The notes under the pieces were generated by a model, which made no database searches, was not told the DNA's origin, and worked only from the letters and a program-made list of their open reading frames with translations. Of a stretch of 64,000 nucleotides of DNA, positions 23,193 to 36,082 are shown one piece after another; positions within the stretch are counted from its first letter, which is position 1; each line of letters begins with the position of its first letter. Origin of the DNA: Sodiomyces alkalinus F11 (lineage: Eukaryota; Ascomycota; Sordariomycetes; Glomerellales; Plectosphaerellaceae); assembly GCF_003711515.1 (NCBI RefSeq), contig NW_021167081.1:4674414-4738413 (forward strand), in the 5' to 3' direction. The position numbers and the translations under genes are program-made.

Positions 23193-26166
23193 AAGACCTA
23201 ATTCGACGTTAGGCTATATATCCTATAAGGCGATTTCGAGATAATTTAGCATCTAGAAGTCGTTACTTTCCTTATTACCAAGGGGGTAGAAGCCTAGCCG
23301 TCGGCACTATATTTATAGGATTAAAACGGCGTCGTAGAATGGATTAAAGGTATCGTTAAAAGAAGGGCGAGGGCCATAAGGATTAAAGCTAATCTGCCTA
23401 TATCTATCTAGCCTAAGATCTTTAAGCCTACTATATATCTATATAATAGAACCCCACAATATATTAATGATTAGAAGGCGCTATACGAAGGCCTACGTGG
23501 CCGTTAACCTAACCTTATATACCTACGACTATACGGCTATAAAGTCTTTATAAAGACACGCGATACCTAGGCTAAATGAAACCGCCTATAAAGGCTAGAG
23601 CCGAAGGTATAGATCGGTTGTTATATTAGATACTATTCCTTAAATAGCTTCCGTGTATAAGTACTATACCTAACGGATATTATTACTATAAAAGATATAA
23701 TCTTTAATAAAGATAAGACCTTTAACGGACGTATTAAAACGCTATAAGCTATAGCCTCCGCTAAGGAAATTAGCGAACGCCTATAATCTATCCGTATCAC
23801 TTCATCTAATAATATAGCGAATAAGCTACTATTAAAGGGTATAGCCGTAAACGTATTAGATCTCGAGTCGGAAGACTCTAATATTACCGCTATTATTATA
23901 GACGGAGGCGAGGCCGTTATTATTATAATAAAAGAGTCTACCGCTATTACTACGGACACCGCTATTACTACGGATACTCCACGGTTTACCACTACGAGAT
24001 TTAAACCGTTTCCCACGCCTCTAATATCCCCGGAATATCCTGCGCGCGCGTTCCTTATAGCACTAGCGGTGTTCAGGGGTGTAAAGGTACAAGGAGACGA
24101 TAGCCACTAACGGGCAGCTATAGATACCCTTAGAGGCTGCTTATCGGCCGTACGCCTGTTAGCCGTGCGCCTATCTATCACGAGAACTATCGTAAGCCTT
24201 TATAAGACCGAGAAGGTATAGAATGATAGTACCGAGAAGGCGTTCTTTAACGCTATGAGAACTTATAACCCTATACACACGAGGAAGCAGGCTATACATA
24301 ATAGCAATATCGGTGCTATAAATCCATCTCTCTCTAACGCCTCCTAGCCGCTATCACGCCTAACCCGTAAGGATCTCCCGCCTCCACTAAACTACTACTA
24401 TAATACACACCTCCACCCGTTACGGGAGCGGTGGTTATAGGCTAATGGGGAATACCTTAAAGGCCACTAATAGACAGGTTACTAGTAGGAGGTAGGTAGT
24501 AATCAGGCTAAGTAATAAGTCCTTACTAATAGATAGGTATATACCTATAAGTTTAATAAGGAGGGCACCCTCCTTAAGTATAAGACACGCCTTATAGTAT
24601 AAGAGGATGAATAAAACCGGTTTAGAAACTAATGATAACTACGCCGCTATATTAGCCTCGCGGGCCTTCTATATACTAATAGCGATCGCCGCTTAATTTA
24701 ACCTAAAAATAAAGTGGTTCGACGCTATTAACGCGTTTATTAACGCTAGCCTTAAAGAGGAAGTGTTTATAAAGATACCGTGAGGCTATACAGTGCTAGG
24801 CGAGGTACTACTACTACGGAAAGCCCTCTTCGGCTTAAGGGTATCGCTACTACTATAGTAAGAGGAATTTAGCGGCACGCTATAGAAGATAGAATTCACG
24901 GCCGTGCCTAATAACCCCTATATTATAATCCGCGATAGTGTAATCCTATTCTTCTACGTTAACGATATCGGACTTATCTACTATAGAGATTATAAGACTG
25001 ACGCCGATAACCTCGAGCCTGCCCTTAAACGAAGCTATAGGGTATAGGGAGGCGACGAAATCCGGTAATTCCTAGAAATTAAGGTTCTAAGGGATAAAGC
25101 TATGTAGAGGTTATAGCTATTATAATCCTCTTATATAAAGAAGATCGCGGTTAAATACTACGTAGATATCCTTTACCGAAAACTACTAAAGGTCCTATTA
25201 TGTATAGAGCCGTTAATATTACGCGACGGTATACGTGTATCGCTTTCCGAAGTCCGTTAATATTAGGGCATAATAGGTTTAGTTCTATATACTGCTATCG
25301 TGATAAGACCCGATATCGCGTTCGCCTATTTTAAGCTTTCCTAATATAATATTAACCCCTCCTCTAACTACCTTAAAAGGGCTTAATAAGTACTGCTATT
25401 CTTATATTATATAAGGCACTACTGCCTAGAATTCGGTGGAGATAGAGTCTTCCTAACCGTAAACGACGCGTTCTTTAGGGATAATCCAGACCGTAAGAGT
25501 TTATAGGGATATACGATAAAGCTCTTCGGCGGCACTATTAATTAGACGGCGGGTAAGTAACCGACGGTTATGACCTCGTTAATAGAGTCGGAACTACTCG
25601 CTCTTACTAAGGCGGCTAAGGAGACGTTATTTATTAGTCGGATATTAAGAGATTTAAAGCTTCGGTTAGATTACTAATAACTATAACTATACTATGATAA
25701 TCAGCAGACTATTAACCTCGTTAATAAAAAGGCATAACTCCTTCGAATATGGCTATGGCACGTCGATATTTATAACTAGTAGGCGCGCTAGTCAGTATAG
25801 CAAGGCCTCTTTAAGAGTATATACGTTAACACAAAGGATATAATCACGGACGGTTTAACGAAGGCATTACCGGAGGCAGGGATTAAAAGACTATAGTAAT
25901 AGCTTCATTTAACGGATTAAAAGGACTATACTAAGTGGTTAAAATAACTATATAACGAGATTAAACGCGCTAAAGCCGTAGCGATGATAAAGGCCCCCGA
26001 CGGCATAGTAGATCCGATAGATATAGATCCGATTAAGTAGATCTGGCTAATTAGGACCGAGGAACTAATTAAGATAGATTTGAATTAAACGGTTAAATAG
26101 GGAGGATTTAGATCCTTTTTATTAGGGCGTTTTCCCTTAACTATTAATTTTATACTAGAAAAGTTA
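23193..26166 (+). pseudogene. Copia-D integrase, reverse transcriptase and RNase H block
   Basis: Integrase C-terminal part at about 23280-23640 (KGIVKRRARAIRIKANLP, YLYNRTPQ), then a low-complexity linker (about 23850-24350), reverse transcriptase (about 24520-25250, YKFNKEG..LLKYKTRLIV and YVND) and RNase H (about 25420-25900, with QGYTIKLFGG and ESELLALTKAAKE). The frame is continuous apart from RIP-type stops. A purine-rich stretch near 26097-26105 may be the polypurine tract. Confidence 0.85.
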
Positions 26167-26250
26167 AGGGCTTCGAATCTCGGGGACCTCGGGTATTTGG
26201 ACATAATAAGAGAGGATACCGGAAAAGACCGGATAGGATCCAAATAATAT
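26167..26250 (+). repeat. Copia-D 3' LTR, truncated by insertion
   Basis: Matches 4997-5085 closely, including CGGGGACCTCGGGTAT and GGAAAAGACCGGATAGGATCC. The match stops where the Copia-C LTR starts at 26251; the rest of this LTR is not found in the window. Confidence 0.7.
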
Positions 26251-26443
26251 TGTCAGAATATAAATAAGGTACGCGGAATTATGTGTGTATTTATCTAAGT
26301 GAAGTTTATAATACTTCACGGGGATTTCTAACTATACAGAAACAGGAGGGGAAATAAGGGTGGATATATAGGAGCGAGGTACTCCACACGTCCAACATAA
26401 TGTGGTTTGTCACACCCCGATAAGGTGGCTATAGCATCTAACA
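26251..26443 (-). repeat. Copia-C 3' LTR (193 bp)
   Basis: On the plus strand it reads TGTCAGAATA.. to ..GCATCTAACA, with proper TG..CA ends. It is the reverse complement of 60730-60925. It keeps many CpA/TpG dinucleotides and is only lightly mutated. On the minus strand a G-rich polypurine tract (26446-26452) immediately precedes it. Confidence 0.88.
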
Positions 26444-26950
26444 CACCCCCCCAGAACTGCAGGGTTAATCCTGACTGTTTTACTCAATTTAAATCCGTAA
26501 ATCCAGGGTAAAACAGTGGCCTAGATATCAATCTAACGGTTGAAGAACGGCTTATTAAAAAGCGCACGCCTTTTATACCTAAAAACGTCAAAAACGTGTA
26601 AAGACAGGTGGTTAAATTGACCTTAAAACCACGTTAAAAACGGGTGCCTAAATAACAATCTAAAGGGCACCAAAACCACGGTCAATCTAGGCTGCAGATT
26701 ATAAACTCTACACCGCGCCTCTTATAAATTACCTTAAGCCCCGTGGCTTAGGACCTCTATCCCTAACAGATATATAAACACCCTGCGTTTCTACGGGGGC
26801 AGTATCTTTATAAGGCTATCGCTAACTATATCGTGGGTAGCGATCCAATTAATCGAGACGGTCCCTTTTTAAACGGTTTATCGGATCTAAAGGGCGTGGA
26901 TATCGAGATACTTTAATTTCGAGGTAACCTAAGGCCTAGGGGATTCTAGT
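26444..26950. other. Copia-C 3' untranslated region, lightly RIPped
   Basis: Between the LTR and the RNase H there is no recognisable coding sequence. From 26444 to about 26760 the composition is much closer to normal than the surroundings, then it becomes RIP-like. Confidence 0.45.
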
Positions 26951-29394
26951 AGCTACTTAGTTTATTAATTATCGTAGTATACTATTAGTGGTTCCTCCTT
27001 AAAAGTAAGGGTAAGGTCCTTTATTAAACGCCTCGTCACGATATACTGCCTAGTAGTAGCAGAAAGGGCTACTAGCTCGGCCTTAGTACTAGAGGTCACG
27101 ACGCGTAGTTACTTATTTACTTCAGAGTTAATAAGACCCCCGAATAGCAGGGTTATATACCCTTATAAGCTGTACCTAGTCTTACGGTCGTCTACGAAGG
27201 CGGCGTCGGAAGTATAGAAGAGTGTAGGCTTTTAGTGGTCTTTACGTGGTCCGAAGTAAAGGCATAGAGTCTTTATCGAGCCGAGATACTTTTAGCACCT
27301 ATCGGCAGCTTCGTGATACTATTTTAAAGGATTAGTGCTAAATTCGGTAAGCCTCAATGCGGCTTTAAAGACGTTAGGCCGGGTCTAATAGGCGGCGTAA
27401 TTAATAGAACCGACCTTCCGAAGATATAGATGGATTAATTCCTCGGAGGCTTATTAGTTGGCAGGTTCCAGAACGTCAGGATAAGGAAGAGGGCTTTTAA
27501 CCCTACGACTTCTATAATCCACCTTTAACGCCTTTATCTTATCGGTGATATAGTTATTAAGCGATAACTATAGCTTATATTATTAACGATCGCGTCCCAC
27601 GCGGATTCTAAGGAACCACTTAATTAGTCCTAGATCCCTGATTTAGAAGCTCTTCTGCATCTGCTATACTAGGTTATTAGCAGCAGATTAATATTCCATA
27701 CGATAGATCAGGATAATATCATTAACGTAAAGAAAGTAATCAGGACCTCGTTCTTAAAGACGTAATCGTCTTCGGTTAATTACTTTAAACCGTACTTACC
27801 TAGTACGGAAGAGAGCTATTAGTTCTATAGCTTTAGGGCACGCCGAAGGCTATATAACGCCCGGCGTAGCCGTTAAATCCCTCTGCCTTATATAGGAGGG
27901 CGTTACTTTAAAAGGTCCTCGAGCTGTTCGTGGGCTGTAAGGCCCGTAGCCGACTAGAGCAACTACTAACCAGCAGGGTCCTTAATATAGATTTCCTCGT
28001 TAAGCAGGGTATTAGTAAATACGTTAACGGTGTTAAGTTACCGAGTCTTAAGATCGAAGTAGGCTATAATACCTATTAGCGACCTAAAGATCCTTCTAGC
28101 GAGGGTGGAGGCGTAGGCGTTAAGGTGGTTATTAGGTTATTAATCCCCTCGAACGTAAAGACGCGCCTTAAACTTATTAACATAACCAGTAGGATCGACC
28201 TTATACTTAAAAACCTATTTAAGGTCTAGTGGCCTTAGAACGGATTTAGTTAGTCCCGAGCCGTTCTCCAACTAGTAGGATTATTCCCACCGTTCAAAGG
28301 TGCCTATTAACCTAAACGTGCCGACCTCCTAGGAGGCGGCCTTAATCCATTCTAATTTATAGGGACTCTTTAGTATTTAAGACTAGTTTAGAGGTTCCTC
28401 AGGTATATCGCGGCGTAGTAGCGGCTTCTTCGGTATCTCGATCTAATCATAGAAGGTATAAAAGGAAGGAGGGGTATAATAGTCGGTTAGACGCCTACTA
28501 CGGGCAGGCTGGTTAGTAGCGGCCGTTAGAATAGTAGGAGGGCGGTTTCTTCTGCTTTTAGAAGCAGGTTAGTTAGCTATAGCAGTGGAAGAGCAGGTTT
28601 ATAAAGACTTAGCTATAGTAGGTGGCTCTGCCGTAGCAGGAGCCGTAGATACCGGATTAACGGCGGTGGTAGTCGTTAATTCCTCTTTCAGAATCGATTA
28701 GTCAGGGGATAATACTCCTATCTCGACGGTATCGCCGGTTACGGCCGTATCGTTAGATTAATCTTCGGCATCGTTAGGCCGTTTAAAAATAGGCGGTAGA
28801 TCCGTAGTTCCGGTTGGTGGTATAGGAGGGCCGTTTACAGTTATTAGAGGACGGAAAATAGGTGCTATTAGTGTAATTATAGGTGTAATTATAGAAGGCG
28901 TTATTAAAGCAGGTGCCGCCGGAGGCGTGGAAGGCGTTATAGGGCTTATTTACCCTATTCCACGTGCCTCCTATACCTCTTGATTAGGTTAATCTTCCTG
29001 CTATTATTATTCTTCTGTAGATTCTGTAGTGGTTATTGAACCTGCACCTCTATCCACCCCCCTAGAAGTAACGCCAGTAAAATGCCTTAAAAAGGACTCT
29101 AAGATAGAAGAAGGATTATCCGCTTATGTTTCTATTACCCTTTCCGGCACGATAGGAGGAGATACCGGGAACTAGCGTGGTTCCTATACTACCCTAGTGT
29201 CTATTTCCGCCCCTCCTATATTAGTGGTTAAGACGTCAGCGGATAATTCTTTTCTAGAGCCTATATCGAGGCGTTTTATTTTAGGCCTTATTAGGAACCA
29301 GCGTGGTTCCCGTACTGCCCCCGAGTCTAACCCCATTTTTCCCGCTCTTAATTCCCCCACCTTATTAGAAGAGGTGGTAGAGGCGTAAGCGGAT

Positions 29395-30850
29395 AACCCT
29401 TTTTATACTAGATAGCGCGAGGGCCACGGTAACGATACCACGTACGGATATTAGTGTAGGAGTAGTGGTATTCTTCGTTTTAAGAATCGCGTTTCTATAC
29501 TAGACCACTTTAGCCTCCGATAAAAGGTCCTATAGTGTTTCTATAATAGACCTAGCGTGGGTTACTATAGGGTTATAAGGACTATTATGAGGATATCGGA
29601 GTTTTATTTCTAGGACTATATCCTATACGATACATAGTAGTTTATGCCTACCTATACTATATATCAACGCACTAAACCGCGGCACTATAAGCTATATAGC
29701 GAGCTAGCGAGTCTTCTAGTACCCTAGCGCCCGTTTATAGAGATATCTATTAACTGTATTACAGGGCTATTACCGGTCTATAGCCTAGGCCGTAAAAGGG
29801 TTACTATCCTTATAGTAGTGTATCGCTTAACGAAATACTCTATTTATATCCCTACGAGTAATACCCTAATAGTAAAAGGGTTAGTCGAGTCCCTATAGCA
29901 CTATATCTTCCATATTTTCGGCTTACCCGATAGTATTATGTCTAATCGCGGGATATTATTTACGAGTCGTTTTTAGGCTACCTTATATCGCTGCCTTAGT
30001 ATAGCACGACGCCTATCTATAGCGTAGTATCCGTAGATGGATAGATAGACGGAACGATAGAACTAGAACCTTACGTATTACCTGCGTGTGTTCTATTCGT
30101 AGGAATAGGATAATTAGGTTAACCGTTTACCGTTAGCAGAATTTACCTATAGTATAGCGTAGCACTCTACGATACGTTATACCCTATCCGATACCCTGAT
30201 AGGCTATAACCCCCGAGGTTCTAACAAAATATAGCTGCCGAGGGTAGGTAAGGTTCGCGCCGCTAAAGCAGAGCGCCGTGCGGAGTACCTTATAGCCTAG
30301 CGCTGTTTTATCTCGGATCTTATTAGGAGAGACTAGGTATCCTACAAACGGTACTATGACAACGGCCGTGCTTAGCGGAGGTTTAAAGTGGACGAACATA
30401 TCCTGCTATCGACGAAGAATATCCGCTAGAAAAGACTATTAAAAAAGCTTAGCGATAAGTTTATCGGCCCTTATAGGGTAACTAAGATTATCGGCACGTA
30501 TAGCCTAGCTTATTAGTTAGTGCTGCCTAAAAGTATAAGGATCTATAACGTTTTCCCCATATCCCTATTAAAACTATAGAGGTCCCGCGATAGGTTATAA
30601 CCGGAACCACCTATAGTCGACGTTAAACTAGACTCCGATAAGTACGAGGTCGAAGCTATCCTGGACTATCGATATTAGGGTAAGCGACGTTAATACCTGA
30701 TTAAATAGGTAGGGTAAAGCGACGAGGGGAATACCTAGGAGCTAAAGTGGAACGTCCCCGATAAACTCGTCGACGCCTACTTTAAGGCGAGGCTAACTAG
30801 GGATTATACGGGTTCCTATAATATTCCCCCCGGAAACTAAAGGGGTTTAT
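29395..30850 (+). mobile_element. Gypsy-4 fragment: integrase and chromodomain only
   Basis: The plus strand, read through stops, gives a Ty3/gypsy integrase from about 29450. The zinc-binding N-terminal part ends with YQRTKPRHYKLY near 29665-29700, where Cys and His positions read Tyr. The first catalytic block ISINCITGLLP (29743-29775) has Asn in place of the catalytic Asp. IFGLPDSIMSN follows near 29915, then the QTDRQTERQNQNL block near 30030-30070. The C-terminal chromodomain is at about 30645-30790 (VEAILDYRYQGK..YLI). Reverse transcriptase and gag are absent; the fragment joins Copia-C directly at its left. The 240 bases after it, to about 31090, may be its 3' end and LTR, but I find no second copy to prove that. 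Confidence 0.8.
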
Positions 30851-31089
30851 ACACTATTCCTACAGGAAACCTTATAGATATAACGTAAGGGCGCTATTAT
30901 ATCCTTCCCCCTCCTTATAGTATCTTTACTATAAGATAGTCCGGAACCTAATAGGTCTATACACTATTCCTTTAGGGGACCCGATAAAGACATAACGTAT
31001 ATATCGACTATATAGACCTAAAACCCCTTTAATGGGGAGTAAAGATAAATTCTTAGGCGGGGACCCCCCCTTAATCTAGACGGGAACTA

Positions 31090-34020
31090 TATAGGTCTTA
31101 TCGCCTCGGTTACTATTTTCTTCCTTTTAAGCGTTTTACTCCCGATCTTTATTTTCCTTTGAGAGGTCGTCGCCGTATTTACTATCCTTCTATATTTCGG
31201 GTATAACGCCGCCCCCGACCCCGTTCTTATTCCTTTAGTATAATAGCTTATCGCCCTTAAACCTTATTTACCACCGCTTTTCCCGTTAATTAACTATTAT
31301 AATAGGACACGATTATATTATAGCGAAGTATAGTTAGAACTATTAGGGTTACGATAGGAATACCCTAAAGCTGGTTGAAAAAGAAAAAGGAAAATCCTCA
31401 CCCGAAGGCTAGTAAAAAACCTAAAAAACAAATAACCGTTCCTCTATATATACTATCACGGCCCCTTTAGGGCGTCCTTAAACCCCACTAACGTATCGTC
31501 TAGAGGGGTAGGCTCCTGTCTAGCTACCTTATTATTATTATCCTCCGTATATACCTAGCTTTACCCCATGGTAGTAGCCGCCGTCCCCTCCTCTTACCTA
31601 TTACCCGCGGATATTATCGAAGGCCGAAAAGATAAAGGCGTCTTCGCCTTCTACTTCTTCTTCTTCTTCCCTAATAAAGGAGTCGAGGGCGTTAAAGCCT
31701 TCTTACCCTTTTTCGCTAATAAGGCCGGCACTATATCGTTATCGTCGGGCACTTCGTAAGGGTCCGGCGGACCTTACGGACCCTACGGCACGAAGCCTTA
31801 AGGTTACACGTTACTACTATTATCGCTAAATATATCGTTACCTATAAAGCTAACCCCCGCGGGGGCTAAGACAGACCCTAAGGGTATAAGTAGGTCTTCC
31901 TAGGCCTAAGCCTAGCCTAGGTTAAGAGTAGCTATCTACTTAAAGGTAGTAGCCGTCCGCTCCTAGGCCGTAAGATCGCGCCCGTGTAACGTAAGGCGTT
32001 ATTATTTAATATTAAGGCGTTTTTACTCGATAGTAAGACGCTACTACTATAGCCCAATAAATTACATAAGGAGCGACTCTATACTATTCAGCCTTTTATG
32101 GATATCTTCCGCCGTTCTTTAGCGGGCGTCGGTAACTTCCTTAACTTAACGCCGAGTAGCTATAGCTTCCTCGGTAGATAACCGGTTAACCTTTAACGTC
32201 GCCTAACCTAGAGCCTCTCTAAGAATAACCTAGTATCGAACTACTATAGCCTAGTACTATAGAGGATTAGTAAGGGTATTATATAGGGTTAACGAAGGGA
32301 TATAGTAATACTTACACGGCGACTCTCGTTTAGGCCACCTTTCTCGATAGCGATAACTAAAACCTTTTATAGCTACTCGGCAGCGTTATTACCGGTAATA
32401 GGGAGCTATTATATATATTAGAAATAGGCCGACGGAGTAGTCTATAAAGGGAGGGACTATAGTTATAGGAATAATAGAGAGACATAAAGGGGAATAAAGG
32501 CGTATTGGGACGACGATAAGGATATATAACTTACTATGCGGTACTTAAGGCTATTATACTTAGAGTAATAGTAGTATTTATTCGTCCGCCGACTATTATC
32601 GGTATAGTGGCACGTTATAGCCTTGATAGTATATGTTTTTTCCTTAAAGTTAATCGTTACTAACTTACCTGTATAACGTATATAGGGGGCCCTTAGATCC
32701 CCGCCTATACCGATATCTACTACACTTTAGCGTGGAATAACCGACGGCGTAGTAGTTAATAATAACGTAGCCGTGGTAGGAGTAGGAGGCTTTAGCGTAG
32801 TAGGCTACGTGGCGGACTACTTAGCGGACTATAAGGTCGACGCCGTAACCACGATCTTAATCCTCTTAGAGGACTGCGTTATACTCGTAGGAGTAGCGGC
32901 CCGTTTATTATTATCTTTCTAGGAAGTTATAGTAACTATACTAGATATATAATCAGTTAGTATTATAGGCTAAAGACGTTTAGATGCACTTATAATACGG
33001 TAGTTATTTAATTAATAGAGACTATAAGTTATTAGTACGCGATATCTTAGATTAAGGGGAAAACGTACAAAGAGTAGTATAATCGAAAAATTAAGTATAA
33101 AAGAGGAAGAAAAGGAATAGGAAGAGGGAGTAATAGTAGGTTACGAGATATCCCTTATAGTAGTTATATAGATACCTATTTTTAGTATAAAGAAGGAAGT
33201 CACGAAATTCACGGAAGGAGTAACATCGGGCCTATATAACACTATAAAAGGGAGTCTTTATAGATAGATTAAAGGGATAATCCGCGAGGATAAAAGGGTA
33301 GATTCGATAGCCCGGGAAGGACTTACCCCGGAACCCCTTAGGTTCCCGGTAGGAACACGATTATAGGAGAATTAATAGGGCTCGGCCGTACGCGGCGCCG
33401 GATTCGGAAGTATAAAAGGAAATAGCCTTAGTTAATAGATAAAGGGAGAGAGGGTCCACCTAGATTAAAGCCACGGCTAAAGGGGCTCCGTATAGGTATT
33501 AGGCGGGAACCTATTAGGGCCCCGTTATAGAGGGCTCTGGTTCGGGGTATCGAGGGGCTTAGGATTTAAGAACGGACTCGGAGGCTAGGTTTTCGGAGGA
33601 GCCGAGGTGCCGGCACGCATTAGGCGCTCCTAAGGACAGGAGTATCTAGGGGAGGTCGCTATATTAGGTGCCTATAGCAGTGGTTATGATAGGTCCCTAG
33701 TATAAACCCACAGGGGGCCTAGGCGTGCCTAGTCTAAGACCCCTTAAGGCGTAAATAAAGCAGTTATTACATAGTAAACAGAATAGTCCCTCGAAGCAAA
33801 TAAGGCAGCCCTCGAGGAAGCAAATAAGCAGTTCTTAAGGAGTAGCGGAACGCAGTCTTAAGAAGCGGAGGAGCCTCCCCTTAGAAGAGGGAGGCTAGCG
33901 ATTAATCTGATTCTTTAGCTACACCCACGTTCTAACCCTATCATAATCCTATCGTGATCACACTTAGTTCCTTACTTAACCCTACCTTTTCACTGTTTAC
34001 GACTACCTATTTAACACTAA
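31090..34020 (-). other. Degenerate unknown repeat, minus-strand Cys-rich / coiled-coil reading frame
   Basis: No known transposon domain is visible on either strand. On the minus strand a frame with RIP-type stops can be followed: a Thr/Pro/Ala-rich region (about 32960-32720), a block with TCHYTDNSRRTNKYYYYSK (about 32640-32560) where the clustered Tyr are likely mutated Cys, and a Gln-rich coiled-coil region (about 32190-31950, TEEAIATRRQVKEVTDARQR and LTIEQKRLNIKQQRL). Low-complexity Lys runs follow near 31640-31670. It could be a gag-like or accessory transposon protein. The part 32960-34020 shows nothing I can name. Confidence 0.35.
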
Positions 34021-36032
34021 GGCGATCTCTTAGGAGGTCCTTAGCGCCTTATCCGACGAAGACCTACTAGCGTCCTTATAAGATATAAACCCTAAGGCAA
34101 GATTCCTCTAAGCGTGGTAGCGAGTAGCCCGCCGCGGTACCGGTAGGATTATAATTCTCCTTATCGAATCGGCTTCCCTAAAAGGCGTAGTAAGCCTTAT
34201 CTGGAGTACACTCCTTTTTAAAGGGGGTAGCTATATCTATAAACTATATAATCTTAATCTAAGCCCCTTAAAGTGCTATAAATACCTATACTTTAGCTAT
34301 ATGGCTAGCGGCTGTAGTATAATAGAAACGGTATACCGTTACTATGCTAAGCCCGAATCGGTATACCTATAAGACCTAGAATATTACGATACTATAGCGC
34401 CGGGGCGCCCCTACTATTACGCGGCCTATACCGGGAACTATAATACCTTCGACGACTTATATTAACTACTAAAAAAAAAAGCCTAAGAAGAGCCGGGAGG
34501 CGTATAAATACTAAGCTTAAGATTTTAATATTCCCCACTAGACCGAAGCGGTATACCCGTAGTAGCCGTAGATCTTCTCCCCGCTTATTATCTCCTAGGA
34601 TTAAGACCGACTCCTTTAAAGGGGTAGAAGACACCCTCCGAAGAGGACTAAAGGCTAGGAGGGCTCCCCGATACTAAGCCTAATAAGCGCTTATATAATC
34701 CCTCGAGGGACTAATAAGGTACTATACTAGAAGCTCTAGCGCTAGACCCCGGTTATACCGGGTACGTTATGTTAACCTCACCCCCCCTCCCCCCTTCCCT
34801 CTAATTAATAAGTATCCACGTATTTTCGTGGAATATACGGAGAAGTTAGGCGTGGAGGGAGCTCGCCCTCCGGTACGGCGCCGAATATAACCTAATAGCG
34901 ATTCAGGAACCCCGCCTTAACCCTTTCATAAAAAGCCTAGCCCATCTCTCCTAAAATATATATCGACTAGTTTAGGGAGGGGGCTATACTCTTTTTTATA
35001 TATATAAAAGATACCCCTTATACAAGTCGATATATTATGCCTACCACGACGCTTACGCAGTTATATTTAGGACCAGAGATAACGCTCTTATAATCTAGTT
35101 AATCTACTCTAAGAACTACTAGTTAGCTAGGATACGTAAGAATATACCCCTATAGAATATACTTAACGCGGCACCGCTACGGGGCCGATATATCCTTATA
35201 AGGGACTTTATCCTATACTACCCCCTTTAGTCCTAGTTACCGCGCTATTATGCCAAGGCCGATACCCTCCTTAACCTTATAATCTAGTAGAATCTAGACT
35301 CAGTTACCCTACCTATAACTATTATATAGTAGGGCCCAGGCTAGTGCGCTAGCATTATTAACCATACATAGGTAATATAGGGGCTTTACTATAAGTATAG
35401 CGGCCCTATAAGACCGTTATCGGATCGGACCACTACTTATAGATAGCCTTTATCTATCTAGTAATCAATACTGCTGCAATACTATAATAAGACCCGGCCC
35501 GGCCTAGGTAGGTCTAGAAGGATTTCGACCCCTTATAGATTTCTTAACTCGCCGCCGCGTAGCTGTACTAGGCCGGCCCAATTATAATAGCCGAAGATAC
35601 CGATATAGTACTTAATACCCTAATTAAAGACATTATAGCCCTAGCCGATAAGGTAGCACCGTGATGCCGTGTTAATACCCCCGGACTCCCGTTTACCCCG
35701 TAGTAGAACGCGGAGCTAACCGCCCTTACCTAAGAAGTAAAGCGTCTGTACCGTAAATATATAGCTAGGAAGTCCCGGAACCGATAAGATAAGTTTAAGG
35801 AGGCGGAGAGGTGCTAAGATAAAGCCGTAACGGTACCGAAGCGTTTATACTAGTAGTACCTACTTTACTTAACCGGGAAAAACGATAATCTCTTTTAACG
35901 ATTATAGAAATAGGCACAAACTAGGGTAAAATACCGCTAGACCCCCTATTAGTACCGCTACTATACCGAGATAATAAGAATAATATAGCGACTATATACG
36001 CGGAAAAAGCCGAAGTCCTTAGCCAGAAGTTC

Positions 36033-36082
<50 letters not shown>

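Larger units (their letters stand above)
4997..26250 (+). mobile_element. Copia-D: Ty1/copia retrotransposon split by two nested insertions
   Basis: Three separated blocks make one plus-strand copia element: 4997-6119 (5' LTR, tRNA primer site, gag), 15813-17517 (rest of gag, protease region, GAG-pre-integrase with HKRLSHYGTN, start of integrase) and 23193-26166 (integrase, reverse transcriptase, RNase H), then a 3' LTR piece to 26250. At both interruptions the reading frame resumes exactly once the insert and one target copy are left out. The reverse transcriptase YVDD box is YVND at 24955-24966. The RNase H ends with TKALPEAG near 25860-25880. Coding frames are full of RIP-type stops. The 3' LTR is cut by the Copia-C LTR at 26251. 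Confidence 0.85.
26251..29395 (-). mobile_element. Copia-C (minus copy): copia element lacking its 5' part
   Basis: The 3' LTR (26251-26443) lies at the left. Going in transcription direction (leftwards from 29395) the minus strand encodes a Pro/Thr-rich linker (about 29390-28400), reverse transcriptase (about 28330-27400, with YKVDPTGYVNKFKARLYVRGD and YVND at 27718-27729) and RNase H (about 27230-26950, with DDRKTRYSLQGY and STKAELVALSA). Gag, protease and integrase are missing: at about 29395 the sequence switches to a gypsy integrase in the opposite direction, with no LTR at the join. The LTR family is that at 60730-60925. Confidence 0.82.

Noticed and set aside
23633..24016. Minus-strand 127-codon open stretch rich in Ile/Val
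   Set aside because: It is antisense to the Copia-D integrase-reverse transcriptase linker. RIP makes stops mainly in the sense frame, so antisense frames can stay open by chance.
29197..29388. Plus-strand 63-codon open stretch
   Set aside because: It lies antisense to the Copia-C linker and has no family similarity.
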